Source of the DNA: Flavihumibacter sp. UBA7668
Lineage (GTDB): Bacteria; Bacteroidota; Bacteroidia; Chitinophagales; Chitinophagaceae
Reading direction: 5' to 3'
Assembly: GCF_002483205.1 (NCBI RefSeq)
Contig: NZ_DLHM01000007.1
Location: 62,001 to 126,000 of the forward strand
DNA: 64,000 nt
The position numbers were made by a program, and so were the translations under genes. Under the pieces are notes generated by a model. It was not told the origin of the DNA. It searched no databases and was given only the letters and a program-made list of their open reading frames with translations. Below are positions 44,801 through 52,938 of this stretch, piece after piece (within the stretch, counting starts at the first letter, position 1; each line of letters opens with the position of its first letter).

Positions 44801-45335
44801 TTCCTTCCGGTAAATCAGGAATGGAAAACTCCCCATTTGAGTTGGAAACAGTGGCATTGTTGGTTCCCTTTACCCGCACCGTAGCGCCAGGCATTGGATT
44901 CCCTTTTTCATCCACTACGCGTCCTTTGATATCAACCGGAGGCAATTCAGGAAGCGGATTATTTAATCCGGATTCCTTCCTAACCACAACAATCGTTTTA
45001 TTGTCGATTGCATACGTAAATGGCAGGTTGCGGAATAATTCTTCCAGGGCCGTTTTTAACGGAACATTCCTGAGCTTTACCGAAAGCGGAGCCGCATTCT
45101 TTAACTCATTGTAGCGGTAAAAGAAAAAATAGCCGGACTGGTCCCCGATTTCCGCGAGGGCCTTTTCCAGGCTGATGTTTTTACCTGTCAGTGTTACATT
45201 CTGTGAGAAGCCATTGGCACTTAATTGCAGGCATCCCAATAATAAAAAAGCAGCAGTCAGTTTCATGTACAAAACCGTTTTGAGAGCCGGTTTTCCGATC
45301 TTCCGTCGGAGCCGGCCGATAACGTTAATTTGCAT
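41883..45335 (-). CDS. SusC/RagA TonB-linked outer-membrane protein with STN domain
   Basis: The 1150-residue protein begins with a signal peptide (LTAAFLLLGCLQLSANGFSQ). Then come an STN domain (KNISLEKALAEIGDQSGYFF, PLKTALEELFRNLPFTYAI), a carboxypeptidase-regulatory-like domain, the TonB-box region (SVVVVGYGTQERRDVTGAI), the plug (VRVRGAGSLTAGNEPLYVID) and a barrel ending TLGLNLGF. The STN domain is the part that contacts FecR-type anti-sigma factors, and the FecR and ECF sigma genes lie just upstream. So this receptor should both import the glycan and signal its presence. There is a 134-base gap to FecR. Confidence 0.96.
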   Translation of the reverse strand: MQINVIGRLRRKIGKPALKTVLYMKLTAAFLLLGCLQLSANGFSQNVTLTGKNISLEKALAEIGDQSGYFFFYRYNELKNAAPLSVKLRNVPLKTALEELFRNLPFTYAIDNKTIVVVRKESGLNNPLPELPPVDIKGRVVDEKGNPMPGATVRVKGTNNATVSNSNGEFSIPDLPEGTVLVISYTGYLMQEVVLKKNQDIRVVLKEDDNSLKSVVVVGYGTQERRDVTGAIASLPSKKIKDQPVTSMDAALAGQIAGVQVAQTTGTPGGGVTVRVRGAGSLTAGNEPLYVIDGFPVSSDYNQTNNPLNTINPNDIESVQVLKDASATAIYGSRGSNGVIIITTKSGKSGTSRVNLDMFTGFQEVAKKIDMLDAEGFATYITETRNNAWVDRGGSVTDDNTVRNNVLYRIPPFLANPAALGKGTDWQDEIFQSAPIKNVQLSFSGGNEKTKYYMSAGYLDQDGVVINGNFKRYSFKLNVESQISDRIKVGANLTPTFTTSDVVEAEGHWSGGAVILSALLMAPHLPVYNEDGSYTHALNLGYGFSSVENPVKSAKERVNKWNRMRVLGTSFAEVELLKDLKFKLLVGADFSSARNRTFIPSIVGRDGAPPPSIPVATNTTSQSINWLSEYTLAYKKTIDRHQFDALLGYTAQKDNFESNFVSATNFPNDNVQTINAGIINGGSSDQQQWSLLSYLARVNYSFDRKYLLTATIRRDGSSRFGANNKWGTFPSVSAGWRISEESFMSGINWLDDLRLRASYGVTGNNFIGNYAHIALLSSQNYVLGTGTGQEVNGLYPSTFGNVNLGWEMNKQLDLGVEMSVWNNRVVFTADYYDKRTSKLLLNVPVPSLTGFTSATQNIGEIKNHGIELSLATKNTVGAFKWTTDINVSFNRNKVLALGPEGAPIFGNYQLNSSHKTEIGQAMGNFYGYKVIGVYQDEADLEKSPKFADSRPGHLKFEDINGDGVLSTDDRTILGNPFPDMTYGINNSFSYKGFELNILLQGVQGFEVMNLGRRFYANYAGTGNGSADMLNAWRSPQDPGNGNVPRLNRDLARYTSSNASANITSLFVEDASFLRIRNIALGYNLNEKLAGYVRARSARLYVSAQNLHTFTNYKGYNPEVSVTGANTLTPGVDYGGYPVARTFTLGLNLGF

Positions 45336-45469
45336 ACATTTGAGCAGTTTGGGTTAAGAAATAGAATCTTTCGCGAGAATCTTAACAGTCTGATCCAACA
45401 GACCTTGAATGGTCAGAACCGGTTGTGTTGGTAGCACTTCCGGTTTTTTGTTTCAGCCTGTCTAATATG

Positions 45470-46630
45470 TTATTTTGGTCCTACAATAATGGTTCGGTTT
45501 TCAATCCTGAATTGCACTTTACTCAATTCCAAAATGCGTAATACGCCTGATATGTGTTCACTTCGATTAATTTTTCCAACAAATAAATCAGAAGGGATGG
45601 CACCCTTATATTCAACCTTCACATCATACCAACGTTCAATCTGACGCATGATGGTTTGGATATCTGCTTTATTAAACTTGAAATAGCCATTTTTCCATGC
45701 AATAGCTTCTTCTGTATCCGCTTCCTTCACTTTAATAGATGAGCCGGTTGAATTCGAAGCTTCCTGTCCCGGACGGATTATTTGCGCTGTTTCTCCTGCC
45801 AGCACTTTTACTTTCCCTTCCAAAAGAGTTGTTTTGGTTAGCGTTTCATCTTCATACGCATTCACATTAAAATGCGTTCCCAGCACTTCAATTGACTGTT
45901 TTGGAGTTTCTACTATAAATGGATGGGAAACATTCGGAGCTACTTCAAAATAAGCTTCTCCAGACAACTTGACCCTACGTTCTTTACCAGTAAAACTGGC
46001 CGGATAATGCAAACTCGTTGCTGCATTCAGCCATACTCTTGTACCATCCGATAAGGTTAAGCGATACTGCCCCGCTTTGGGTGTGGAAATGGTATTGTAA
46101 ATAAGCGGAGCCAGGTTTTTTTCTATCTGATCCTGCTCTTTATATACTACCTGGCCATCAGCGGTTTTACTGATTACTGCGCCGGCCTGTTTTGATAACT
46201 CTCCCTGTTTTGCATCATCCAATAATACAGAACTGCCATCCGCCAATACCAATACGGCGCGATTTGTACCGGGTTTGATATCAGCAGGTTCAGCGGTTGC
46301 ATTCGTTTGAACTATTGGCGGGGTATTTTCCTTTCCATTAATCCACCAATACAATCCGCTGCCGGCAGCCAGCAACATAAATGCAGCAGCCAGCCAGTTC
46401 CTCAACTTCAACCGGCGTACCGGCACCCGGTTTTCCTGATGTATAATTGTCTGATCAATCGCATATTTCATTCGTCCTTTCTGCTCATTCAATTGTTGTT
46501 CCGACTGAACAGCCGGATCATCCAGCTGATCAAATGCATCATAATAGGAATGCAGGAAAGCGATTTCATCCGGACTCGCTGTCCCCTCCTTATATTTTTT
46601 CAGTAATTCACGTAAAAAAGAGTGATCCAT
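45470..46630 (-). CDS. FecR family anti-sigma factor
   Basis: The 386-residue protein has a cytoplasmic N-terminal sigma-binding region, one TM helix (LAAAFMLLAAGSGLYWWING), a periplasmic FecR domain (YRLTLSDGTRVWLNAATSLH, VKLSGEAYFEVAPNVSHPF, IEVLGTHFNVNAYED) and a C-terminal DUF4974/STN-like domain (FNKADIQTIMRQIERWYDVK). It should hold the ECF sigma factor inactive until the STN domain of SusC signals. An ECF-type promoter (46652-46676) lies between it and the sigma gene. Confidence 0.95.
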   Translation of the reverse strand: MDHSFLRELLKKYKEGTASPDEIAFLHSYYDAFDQLDDPAVQSEQQLNEQKGRMKYAIDQTIIHQENRVPVRRLKLRNWLAAAFMLLAAGSGLYWWINGKENTPPIVQTNATAEPADIKPGTNRAVLVLADGSSVLLDDAKQGELSKQAGAVISKTADGQVVYKEQDQIEKNLAPLIYNTISTPKAGQYRLTLSDGTRVWLNAATSLHYPASFTGKERRVKLSGEAYFEVAPNVSHPFIVETPKQSIEVLGTHFNVNAYEDETLTKTTLLEGKVKVLAGETAQIIRPGQEASNSTGSSIKVKEADTEEAIAWKNGYFKFNKADIQTIMRQIERWYDVKVEYKGAIPSDLFVGKINRSEHISGVLRILELSKVQFRIENRTIIVGPK

Positions 46631-46651
46631 ACACTACACAGCTTTCTATAT

Positions 46652-46676
46652 AGACCGGAAAAGAAGAAAAACTCCC
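46652..46676 (-). promoter_or_regulatory. ECF-sigma-type promoter before fecR, copy 1
   Basis: In the transcription direction: GGGAGTTTTT (-35 type), 8 bases, CCGGTCT (-10 type, with the GTC core usual for ECF promoters), about 21 bases before the FecR start. A copy with identical spacing lies before GH88 (48611-48635), and a GCTTTCTAT block (as read on the plus strand) is also shared just downstream of both. Confidence 0.75.
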
Positions 46677-46694
46677 ATGCTGAAGTCGTTTTTT

Positions 46695-47306
46695 TTATTT
46701 CATCAAAAATAACAGCGCCCAGATAAGCAGGGATTCTTTCAAATGCTGCACAGATTTGCCCAATTGATTCTGTACCGTTTTGCGGGAAAGTTGTAATTGA
46801 TCTGCAATTTCAGCGGTGCTGAGATCCTCTTCAAAACGCATACGGAAAATCTGTTGTTGTGCTTTGGGAAGGTTGGATATAATGGTTTCGTATAAGCGCT
46901 TCAGTTCCTTTTCAATCAATGCAGCATCTGCAGCCCCTTTATTTATTGAAATTTCTTCCAGCAGATTATCTACCGCAACAATTCGTTGCTCTTTCTCCAG
47001 TCGTTTCAATACATTGTTACGAACGGAAGTAAGCAAATAGGCTTTGAGGTATTCTATCTGCAATTCGGATCTGCGCAGCCAGAGTTGAAGGAAAATATCC
47101 TGTGTTATATCTTCAGCAGCAGATTCATCCCGAAGTCTTTTGAAAGCGGCCTGGTAAACCATCAGCCAGTACCGTTCGTATAAACTGTCAAATGCCGAAT
47201 TGCTATTGGCTTTCATCGCTTCCAGCAATTCGCAGTCGGTTAATATGGTTTGATTTTCCTGGGGCATTCGGGTAGATTGTTTCAAATGTATCATTTTTCC
47301 GAACAC
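46695..47306 (-). CDS. ECF sigma-70 factor (FecI-like)
   Basis: The 203-residue protein has sigma region 2 (AFDSLYERYWLMVYQAAF, ESAAEDITQDIFLQLWLRR) and region 4 with helix-turn-helix (LPKAQQQIFRMRFEEDLS, TAEIADQLQLSRKTVQNQLG). It belongs to the Bacteroidota FecI-like group paired with FecR. A start four codons later (47294) is also possible. It follows GH88 by 10 bases, so it is probably co-transcribed with it from the ECF promoter at 48611-48635, a positive feedback loop. Confidence 0.94.
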   Translation of the reverse strand: MFGKMIHLKQSTRMPQENQTILTDCELLEAMKANSNSAFDSLYERYWLMVYQAAFKRLRDESAAEDITQDIFLQLWLRRSELQIEYLKAYLLTSVRNNVLKRLEKEQRIVAVDNLLEEISINKGAADAALIEKELKRLYETIISNLPKAQQQIFRMRFEEDLSTAEIADQLQLSRKTVQNQLGKSVQHLKESLLIWALLFLMK

Positions 47307-47316
47307 AGCACGCCGG

Positions 47317-48567
47317 CTATTTTTTACTGTTCAGGTATCGATGCATTGCTTCCAGAAAATAATAATCTGCATAGATGAGCGGCACATTGATTTCTCTTCC
47401 AGCCGGAAAATTTCCCACACTTCCATTCAGCAAAAAATAGGGATTTGTTTTCTTTGTATTAAGATAGGGTTCCTGACTGAGCGAAACGATCATATCAGTT
47501 GCAGCATTTTTATAATATTGTTGCTCATCGCCCTGACAATAGGTACTCAATTCAAACAATGCGGAAGCCGCTATTGCTGCAGCAGAAACATCCCGTGGAA
47601 TTATTGGATATACAGTTGAATCATAGTTCCAATCGGGCGTAAATCCAGTTTCACCCACATTGAAATCCCACAAGGGAACTTTATCAGCCGGCAGGTTTTT
47701 ATGACGGAGAAAGAAATTGGCGAGACCTTTTGCCGTGCTCAGAAAACTGGAATCTTTTGTAAAGCGGAAGGTGCTGGTAAAACCATAAATACCCCATGCC
47801 TGGCCGCGGGCCCAGGTGGACTGATCAGAGAAACCCTGTAGCGTTTGCTGATGCAGAACGGCACCGGTAGCAGTGTCATAATTGACTACATGAAAGGTTC
47901 CAAAATCAGAACGTATATGATTTTTTTGCGTTGTTTTTGCATGCTGCACTGCAACCTTGTAAAAATTGGAGTCGCCGGTTTCCTGTGCTGCCCAGAACAA
48001 CAATTCCAGGTTCATCATATTATCCATAATAACCGGATAATTCCATTGGTTCTGTTTATTGATGGAGGGCCGGGCATTCCATGACTGAATGCTGCCCACG
48101 GTTGGTGAATATCGCTTGCAAAGGGATTTCGCAGATTGAATCAAAATGGGTTTATACGAAGTATCACCTGTGATCCGCAAACCATTTCCATAACTGGAGA
48201 ACATCATAAAGCCGATGTCGTGGTGCTTTGTATTATACTGATTGGATTCAAGGGAAGCGGTCCAGCGCAGGGCGGCATCTTTCCATTTTTGATTTCCCGT
48301 ATATTCATACATATACCAGAGGGCGCCGGGCCAGAATCCGCCCGTCCATTCATCTATTCCAAAATAAAATATTTCTCCTTTCAGGGTAAAGGAATGCGGA
48401 TATTTTGTCAGATCCGATGCTGCTACCAGCAGGCTGTCATATCGTTCAGCAGCTACCTGGAAACTATGGTCGATCCGTTCTTCAACCGTGGGTGATTTAC
48501 AGGACACAATATACCCGGTGAGGGTTAACAGCAGAATTACCCGGAAACTAATCAGTCGCCTTCTCAT
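47317..48567 (-). CDS. GH88 family unsaturated glucuronyl hydrolase (lipoprotein)
   Basis: The 416-residue protein has a lipobox (TGYIVSC) and the GH88 (alpha/alpha)6 barrel landmarks: EWTGGFWPGALWYMYEYTG, KHHDIGFMMFSSYGNG, IMDNMMNLELLFWAAQETG, STWARGQAWGIYGF and PRDVSAAAIAASAL. Asp117 and Asp182 fit the two catalytic Asp of the family. GH88 removes the 4,5-unsaturated glucuronate left by polysaccharide lyases by a hydration mechanism. As first gene of the ECF-controlled operon it implies a lyase-degraded, glucuronate-containing glycan. Confidence 0.94.
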   Translation of the reverse strand: MRRRLISFRVILLLTLTGYIVSCKSPTVEERIDHSFQVAAERYDSLLVAASDLTKYPHSFTLKGEIFYFGIDEWTGGFWPGALWYMYEYTGNQKWKDAALRWTASLESNQYNTKHHDIGFMMFSSYGNGLRITGDTSYKPILIQSAKSLCKRYSPTVGSIQSWNARPSINKQNQWNYPVIMDNMMNLELLFWAAQETGDSNFYKVAVQHAKTTQKNHIRSDFGTFHVVNYDTATGAVLHQQTLQGFSDQSTWARGQAWGIYGFTSTFRFTKDSSFLSTAKGLANFFLRHKNLPADKVPLWDFNVGETGFTPDWNYDSTVYPIIPRDVSAAAIAASALFELSTYCQGDEQQYYKNAATDMIVSLSQEPYLNTKKTNPYFLLNGSVGNFPAGREINVPLIYADYYFLEAMHRYLNSKK

Positions 48568-48610
48568 ACTAATGCAGTTTGGTATTTAAATACAACGGCT
48601 TTCTATTACA

Positions 48611-48635
48611 AGACCGGCGAAAGGGGAAAACTCCC
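48611..48635 (-). promoter_or_regulatory. ECF-sigma-type promoter before GH88, copy 2
   Basis: GGGAGTTTTC, 8 bases, CCGGTCT: same elements and spacing as the copy before FecR. It lies about 43 bases before the GH88 start, between the universal stress genes and the operon, so it is probably the operon's main inducible promoter. Confidence 0.75.
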
Positions 48636-48652
48636 ATTTGATGTAAAAAAAA

Positions 48653-49504
48653 TTATTCGCTATCCGGTACAACCAGGAAGGGGTGTCGGGTGAGATAAGC
48701 CATGTTTCGGGTAAAGCTTTCAAAGAAAAATCGCTGAAGGAAGTTCTTTTTGCGTCGAACCATGGCCAGCAGATCGTATTGTATTTCTTCATCCAGATGC
48801 TCCAGGGCATCCACTATAGACGAAGTGGCAATCAATTGAAAACTTAAGGAATTGGTTTTAAATTCCTGCTTAAGAAGGGTTGTATATTGTTCAAATCGTT
48901 CGCGTTCCAGGTCAGCATCGTCTTTTGTCATATGGCCACTTACCAATCGAACAACCGTGACAGTTGTAGTAAAAATTTCTGCCATCCTGGTCAGAATCGG
49001 AAGGGCAATCTTATCTGCCGGTTGATAATCCGTGGCCAGTACAAGTTTTTCCGGTTGTTTCCACTCATAAAATTCGGGAATCAGCAATACCGGCAAATCA
49101 GCTTTTTCAACAACACGGGATGCGATTGTTCCAACCAGGGTTTTCTTTAAGCCACTGGCACCCTGGGTACCCATTATAATTATATCAATCCCGTTATGTT
49201 CTGCAAAGCCAAGGATATTATCAATTATAGGGGTATAACCAAGGATGGTGGATACTATCACGCCAGGATAATCAGCTTTGTATTTTGCATTTAAACGGTT
49301 TAAATGTTTTACCAAATCAGTTTCCATCTGATTATTGTACGCCGTGCGTTTGGTTTCATTGTCTATATAACCTGCTTCCAATCGTTCATATACATGATAC
49401 AAAAGAACCGTGCCGGAATTGCGTGCTGCCAATTCAAGTGCAAATTTGAAGGCTCTTTCAGAGGTTGGTGAATAATCTGTCGGTACCAGTATTCTTTTAA
49501 GCAT
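48653..49504 (-). CDS. Universal stress protein, two tandem UspA domains
   Basis: The 283-residue protein has two UspA domains. The first (ILVPTDYSPTSERAFKFALE, IIIMGTQGASGLKKTLVGTI) keeps the ATP-binding GxxG(x9)G(S/T)-like loop; the second (KLVLATDYQPADKIALPIL, LLAMVRRKKNFLQRFFFESF) has lost it. Such tandem proteins are common in Bacteroidota and linked to stress or energy limitation. It lies 9 bases after a second universal stress gene. Confidence 0.93.
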   Translation of the reverse strand: MLKRILVPTDYSPTSERAFKFALELAARNSGTVLLYHVYERLEAGYIDNETKRTAYNNQMETDLVKHLNRLNAKYKADYPGVIVSTILGYTPIIDNILGFAEHNGIDIIIMGTQGASGLKKTLVGTIASRVVEKADLPVLLIPEFYEWKQPEKLVLATDYQPADKIALPILTRMAEIFTTTVTVVRLVSGHMTKDDADLERERFEQYTTLLKQEFKTNSLSFQLIATSSIVDALEHLDEEIQYDLLAMVRRKKNFLQRFFFESFTRNMAYLTRHPFLVVPDSE

Positions 49505-49513
49505 AGGCTGTCT

Positions 49514-50353
49514 TTAATGGTGTGCAATAAACACCGGATTAGTTAAATCATGTAACAGCATATCCGCCATACTCGATGTAAACCACCTCGACAAATCCGT
49601 TCTTCTGTAGGCCCCTGTAACCAGTAATTCATTACCTGCCTGATTGCGTACATATCCCTTGATTTGATCCGCTGGATTTCCTGTTAAAATGGAATAACCG
49701 GCTTTTGGAAAATGTCTATCTATAAACTCCCGGATAAGTTTATTATTTGGAAGATGCGTTGAATTTCCAGGTAGCTGAACGGTGAGTACTTCTATCGCTT
49801 TCGAAGCTGCTAAAACCGGCAACAGATAATGAAACATTTTTGTTGCAAACACCGAAGAGGGCTTTCCATCATAAAGCAGAAATATTTTATCAATGAGTGA
49901 ATATACTGGTGGCACAACCAATACCGGACAAAAACTGCCCGCCATAAGATTTTGTAAAAATGCAGAAGGAATTTCCTGTTGCACGATGGAGAAACTTTCC
50001 TGTTTTCCGATAAGCAGCAGATCCGCATAAACAGATTCCTCCCTTATTATCTTTTCTGCAACCTGCCGGTCATGATGAATAGAAAATGATATGCCTGCTT
50101 TTTCGCAGGCGGATTGAAATCGCCGGGCAGCTTCTTCCCGCTTCAAATCATCCAATTTATCCAGGTTTTCAATGGTTCGATCTACATCTGCAGCCTGCAT
50201 GATAACCTTATACATATCATAGCTCCGATAAACCCGTTCATCCAGAAATACGCCAACCAGATGGGCATTTTCCAATTTTGCCAATGCAATTGCGTATTCC
50301 ACTGTTCCCTCGGCTAAGTGAAAACCGTCCAGTACTGCCAGGTACTTTTTCAT
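49514..50353 (-). CDS. Universal stress protein, two tandem UspA domains
   Basis: The 279-residue protein starts with YLAVLDGFHLAEGTVEYAIA, has VYADLLLIGKQESFSIVQQE at the end of domain 1, and ends domain 2 with GNELLVTGAYRRTDLSRWF. The ATP-binding glycine loops are poorly conserved. It is upstream of and co-directional with the other universal stress gene (9-base gap), so the two are probably co-expressed. It diverges from metY. Confidence 0.9.
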   Translation of the reverse strand: MKKYLAVLDGFHLAEGTVEYAIALAKLENAHLVGVFLDERVYRSYDMYKVIMQAADVDRTIENLDKLDDLKREEAARRFQSACEKAGISFSIHHDRQVAEKIIREESVYADLLLIGKQESFSIVQQEIPSAFLQNLMAGSFCPVLVVPPVYSLIDKIFLLYDGKPSSVFATKMFHYLLPVLAASKAIEVLTVQLPGNSTHLPNNKLIREFIDRHFPKAGYSILTGNPADQIKGYVRNQAGNELLVTGAYRRTDLSRWFTSSMADMLLHDLTNPVFIAHH

Positions 50354-50459
50354 ACCATCAATTTAAGCCGCTTCGGACAGGTAAAACCTGATCCTGCTCA
50401 ATGCGAACCCTGATTTCTGCTTAATCCCAAATTTTAACAAAACGCGATGCTATTCCTAG

Positions 50460-50467
50460 TATATTTG
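50460..50467 (+). promoter_or_regulatory. Bacteroidota -7 box before metY
   Basis: TATATTTG is a perfect TAnnTTTG match, 47 bases before the metY start. A T-rich -33 region lies upstream without a good TTTG. No SAM or methionine riboswitch core is visible in the short 5' leader. Confidence 0.6.
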
Positions 50468-50514
50468 TAGACATTGCTATTTGCGAAACAACTCAATTTT
50501 AAATCCACATTATT

Positions 50515-51807
50515 ATGTCAAAGCAACTTCGGTTTGAAACCCTGCAGGTGCATGCAGGCCAGGAACCTGATCCCGTAACAAAATCCCGGGTAGTTCCAAT
50601 TTATCAGACAAGTTCCTACGTATTCGACAGTGCAGAACATGCAGCTAATTTGTTTGGCCTGCGGGAGTTCGGAAATATTTATACCCGCCTGATGAATCCC
50701 ACAACAGATGTATTTGAAAAAAGAGTGGCAGCACTCGAAGGGGGTGTGGCAGCACTTGCTATGGCATCCGGACAATCGGCGCAGTTCATCACCTTTCAAA
50801 ACATTTTACAGCAGGGTGATAATATCGTTTCTTCTTCTTTTTTATACGGCGGAACCTATAACCAGTTCAAAGTAACCTTTAAGCGCTTAGGCTTTGAAGT
50901 TAGATTCGCCAATGGCGATGATCCTGCTGATTTCGAATCCAAAATTGATGCACGTACCAAAGCGCTCTATGTTGAAACAATCGGAAATCCGGGTTTTAGT
51001 GTACCTGATTTCGAACGGCTTGCGGATATTGCCAGTAAACATAATATTCCCCTGATCGTTGATAATACTTTTGGTGCTGCTGGTTACTTGTGTCGTCCAA
51101 TTGATTTTGGTGCCAATGTGATTGTGGAATCTGCCACCAAGTGGATTGGCGGACATGGAAACAGTATTGGAGGAATTATTGTGGATGGTGGAAATTTCAA
51201 CTGGGGCAATGGCAAGTTTCCCTATTTCACCGAGCCGGATGAAGCTTACCATGGTATGAAATTCTGGGATATTTTCGGTTCAGGCGGACCGTTTGGGAAT
51301 ATCGCTTTCATTATCCGTGCAAGGGTAACCGGATTGAGAAGTATCGGTCCGGCAATCAGTCCGTTTAACTCCTTCCTTTTCCTGCAGGGACTGGAAACAC
51401 TGAGCCTGCGCGTTCAGCGAACCGTGGACAATGCACAGGAGCTGGCGGAGTGGCTGGAAAAACAGCCGCAGGTGGAGTTTGTGAATTATCCCGGACTGAA
51501 AAACAACAAGTATCATACGTTGGCAAAAAAATACCTGCGCAATGGTTTTGGAGGGGTGCTCTCTTTCAAAATCAAGGGAGGCAAAGAAGCGGCGGATGCT
51601 TTTGTAAACAAACTGCAACTCATCAGTCACCTCGCGAATGTGGGTGATGCCAAAACCCTGATCATTCATCCGGCTACTACCACCCACGAACAACTTACCG
51701 AAGCTGAGCAAAAATCAGCTGGTGTGGAACCCGGAATCCTGCGGGTATCTCTGGGCATCGAACACATCGATGACATCAAGGACGATATGACCCAGGCATT
51801 CGCATAA
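50515..51807 (+). CDS. metY: O-acetylhomoserine sulfhydrylase (Cys/Met metabolism PLP enzyme)
   Basis: The 430-residue protein matches the MetY group of the Cys/Met PLP-enzyme family: ETLQVHAGQEPDPVTKSRVV, IYQTSSYVFDSAEHAANLFG, IYTRLMNPTTDVFEKRVAAL, the PLP-binding Lys in VESATKWIGGHGNSIGGIIV, and the end GILRVSLGIEHIDDIKDD. It makes homocysteine (or methionine with methanethiol) from O-acetylhomoserine. The length fits MetY rather than the shorter MetB/MetZ. It is a single-gene unit with its own terminator downstream. Confidence 0.95.
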   Translation: MSKQLRFETLQVHAGQEPDPVTKSRVVPIYQTSSYVFDSAEHAANLFGLREFGNIYTRLMNPTTDVFEKRVAALEGGVAALAMASGQSAQFITFQNILQQGDNIVSSSFLYGGTYNQFKVTFKRLGFEVRFANGDDPADFESKIDARTKALYVETIGNPGFSVPDFERLADIASKHNIPLIVDNTFGAAGYLCRPIDFGANVIVESATKWIGGHGNSIGGIIVDGGNFNWGNGKFPYFTEPDEAYHGMKFWDIFGSGGPFGNIAFIIRARVTGLRSIGPAISPFNSFLFLQGLETLSLRVQRTVDNAQELAEWLEKQPQVEFVNYPGLKNNKYHTLAKKYLRNGFGGVLSFKIKGGKEAADAFVNKLQLISHLANVGDAKTLIIHPATTTHEQLTEAEQKSAGVEPGILRVSLGIEHIDDIKDDMTQAFA

Positions 51808-51810
51808 TTT

Positions 51811-51843
51811 TTTCACCCGACCGGTGGCACCGGTCGGGTGAAA
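51811..51843. repeat. Hairpin repeat B1 (CACCCGACCGGTG family)
   Basis: A perfect 16-base inverted repeat around one base: TTTCACCCGACCGGTG against its complement. It directly follows the metY stop. A related array lies at the other side of the GH5 gene (52894-52940). It is not followed by T's on either strand, so it is not the terminator. Confidence 0.9.
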
Positions 51844-51846
51844 TTT

Positions 51847-51873
51847 AACACCACAGCAATGTGGTGTTTTTTT
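51847..51873 (+). terminator. Rho-independent terminator of metY
   Basis: AACACCACA pairs perfectly with TGTGGTGTT around the GCAA loop, followed by seven T's. Confidence 0.92.
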
Positions 51874-51954
51874 ATCCAAAGTTGTTGAATTCTTATCTTG
51901 TCAATCCAGCGTTTTAGCATAATAAGGAACTTACTCACACATAAAAAATGATGC

Positions 51955-52938
51955 ATGCGCCGGTATACTATTCTTTTTCTGATTTTCCTACCCTCCATCC
52001 TGTGTGCACAACCCGTTAAAAAATATGGGCAACTGAAAGTAATAGGAACCCAATTATGCAACCAGCAGGGCCAGCCCGCAGTATTAAGAGGGATGAGTTT
52101 TGGCTGGCATAATTTCTGGCCAAGATTTTATACAGAAGGAGCGGTAAGCTGGCTACATCAGGACTGGAAAGTGGATCTGGTTCGTGCAGCGATGGGAATT
52201 GAGCCGGCTCCACGGGGCTACCTCCATGCAAAAGAGAGTTCCATGAAGGCCATTGAAACCGTTATCAATGCCGCTATCAAAGAAGGAATTTATGTAATTG
52301 TAGACTGGCATTCCCACAATATTCAATTAGAGGAGGCCAGGGCGTTTTTTAAAGACATAGCCACTCGGTATGGCCATCACCCCAATATCATTTATGAAAT
52401 CTTCAATGAACCCGATCAGGAAAGCTGGCCGGAGGTGAAAGCCTATTCCATTGAATTGATCAGCACAATCCGCTCAATAGATAAAGACAATATAATTCTG
52501 GTGGGAAATCCGCACTGGGATCAGGATGTACATCTGGTGGCAGATGACCCGATAACAGATCAGCAAAATATCATGTACACCCTGCATTATTATGCGGCAA
52601 CGCATCATCAGTCACTTCGCAACAGGGGTGATTATGCGCTTTCTAAGGGAATACCGCTTTTTATTTCTGAATCTGCCGGAATGGAAGCCACTGGAAATGG
52701 CCCGCTGAACGAAACCGAATGGCAACGATGGATCGACTGGTCAGAAAAACACCGCATCAGCTGGGTAACCTGGTCGGTTTCGGATAAAGACGAAACCTGT
52801 TCTGTTCTTCTGCCCTCTGCCTCTTCTGAAGGCAATTGGAGCGATAAGGATCTAAAACTTTCCGGCATTAAAACCCGCGCCTACCTTCGTCAGTTTCACC
52901 GGTCAGGTGGCACCCGACCGGTGGCACCCGACCGGTGA
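51955..52938 (+). CDS. GH5 family glycoside hydrolase (cellulase-like)
   Basis: The 327-residue protein has a signal peptide (FLIFLPSILCAQ) and the GH5 barrel: VLRGMSFGWHNFWPRFYTEG, VDLVRAAMGIEP, GIYVIVDWHSHN, acid/base Glu152 in NIIYEIFNEPD, LHYYAATHHQ and nucleophile Glu239 in IPLFISESAGM. The pattern fits GH5_2 endoglucanases. The start at 51955 is the only in-frame one; nearby ATGs are in other frames. The last ~14 residues (FHRSGGTRPVAPDR) come from hairpin repeat B2, so the native C-terminus was probably altered. Confidence 0.92.
   Translation: MRRYTILFLIFLPSILCAQPVKKYGQLKVIGTQLCNQQGQPAVLRGMSFGWHNFWPRFYTEGAVSWLHQDWKVDLVRAAMGIEPAPRGYLHAKESSMKAIETVINAAIKEGIYVIVDWHSHNIQLEEARAFFKDIATRYGHHPNIIYEIFNEPDQESWPEVKAYSIELISTIRSIDKDNIILVGNPHWDQDVHLVADDPITDQQNIMYTLHYYAATHHQSLRNRGDYALSKGIPLFISESAGMEATGNGPLNETEWQRWIDWSEKHRISWVTWSVSDKDETCSVLLPSASSEGNWSDKDLKLSGIKTRAYLRQFHRSGGTRPVAPDR

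Noticed and set aside
45336..45469. Terminator-like inverted repeat (AACCGG ... CCGGTT then T's) between fecR and susC
   Set aside because: The T-run is on the plus-strand side, the wrong direction for this minus-strand operon, and the stem is short.
50354..50514. SAM or methionine-type riboswitch before metY
   Set aside because: The leader after the -7 box is under 50 bases and shows no conserved riboswitch core.
51811..51843. B1 inverted repeat as the metY terminator
   Set aside because: It is not followed by T's on the plus strand; the hairpin at 51847-51873 with seven T's is the terminator.
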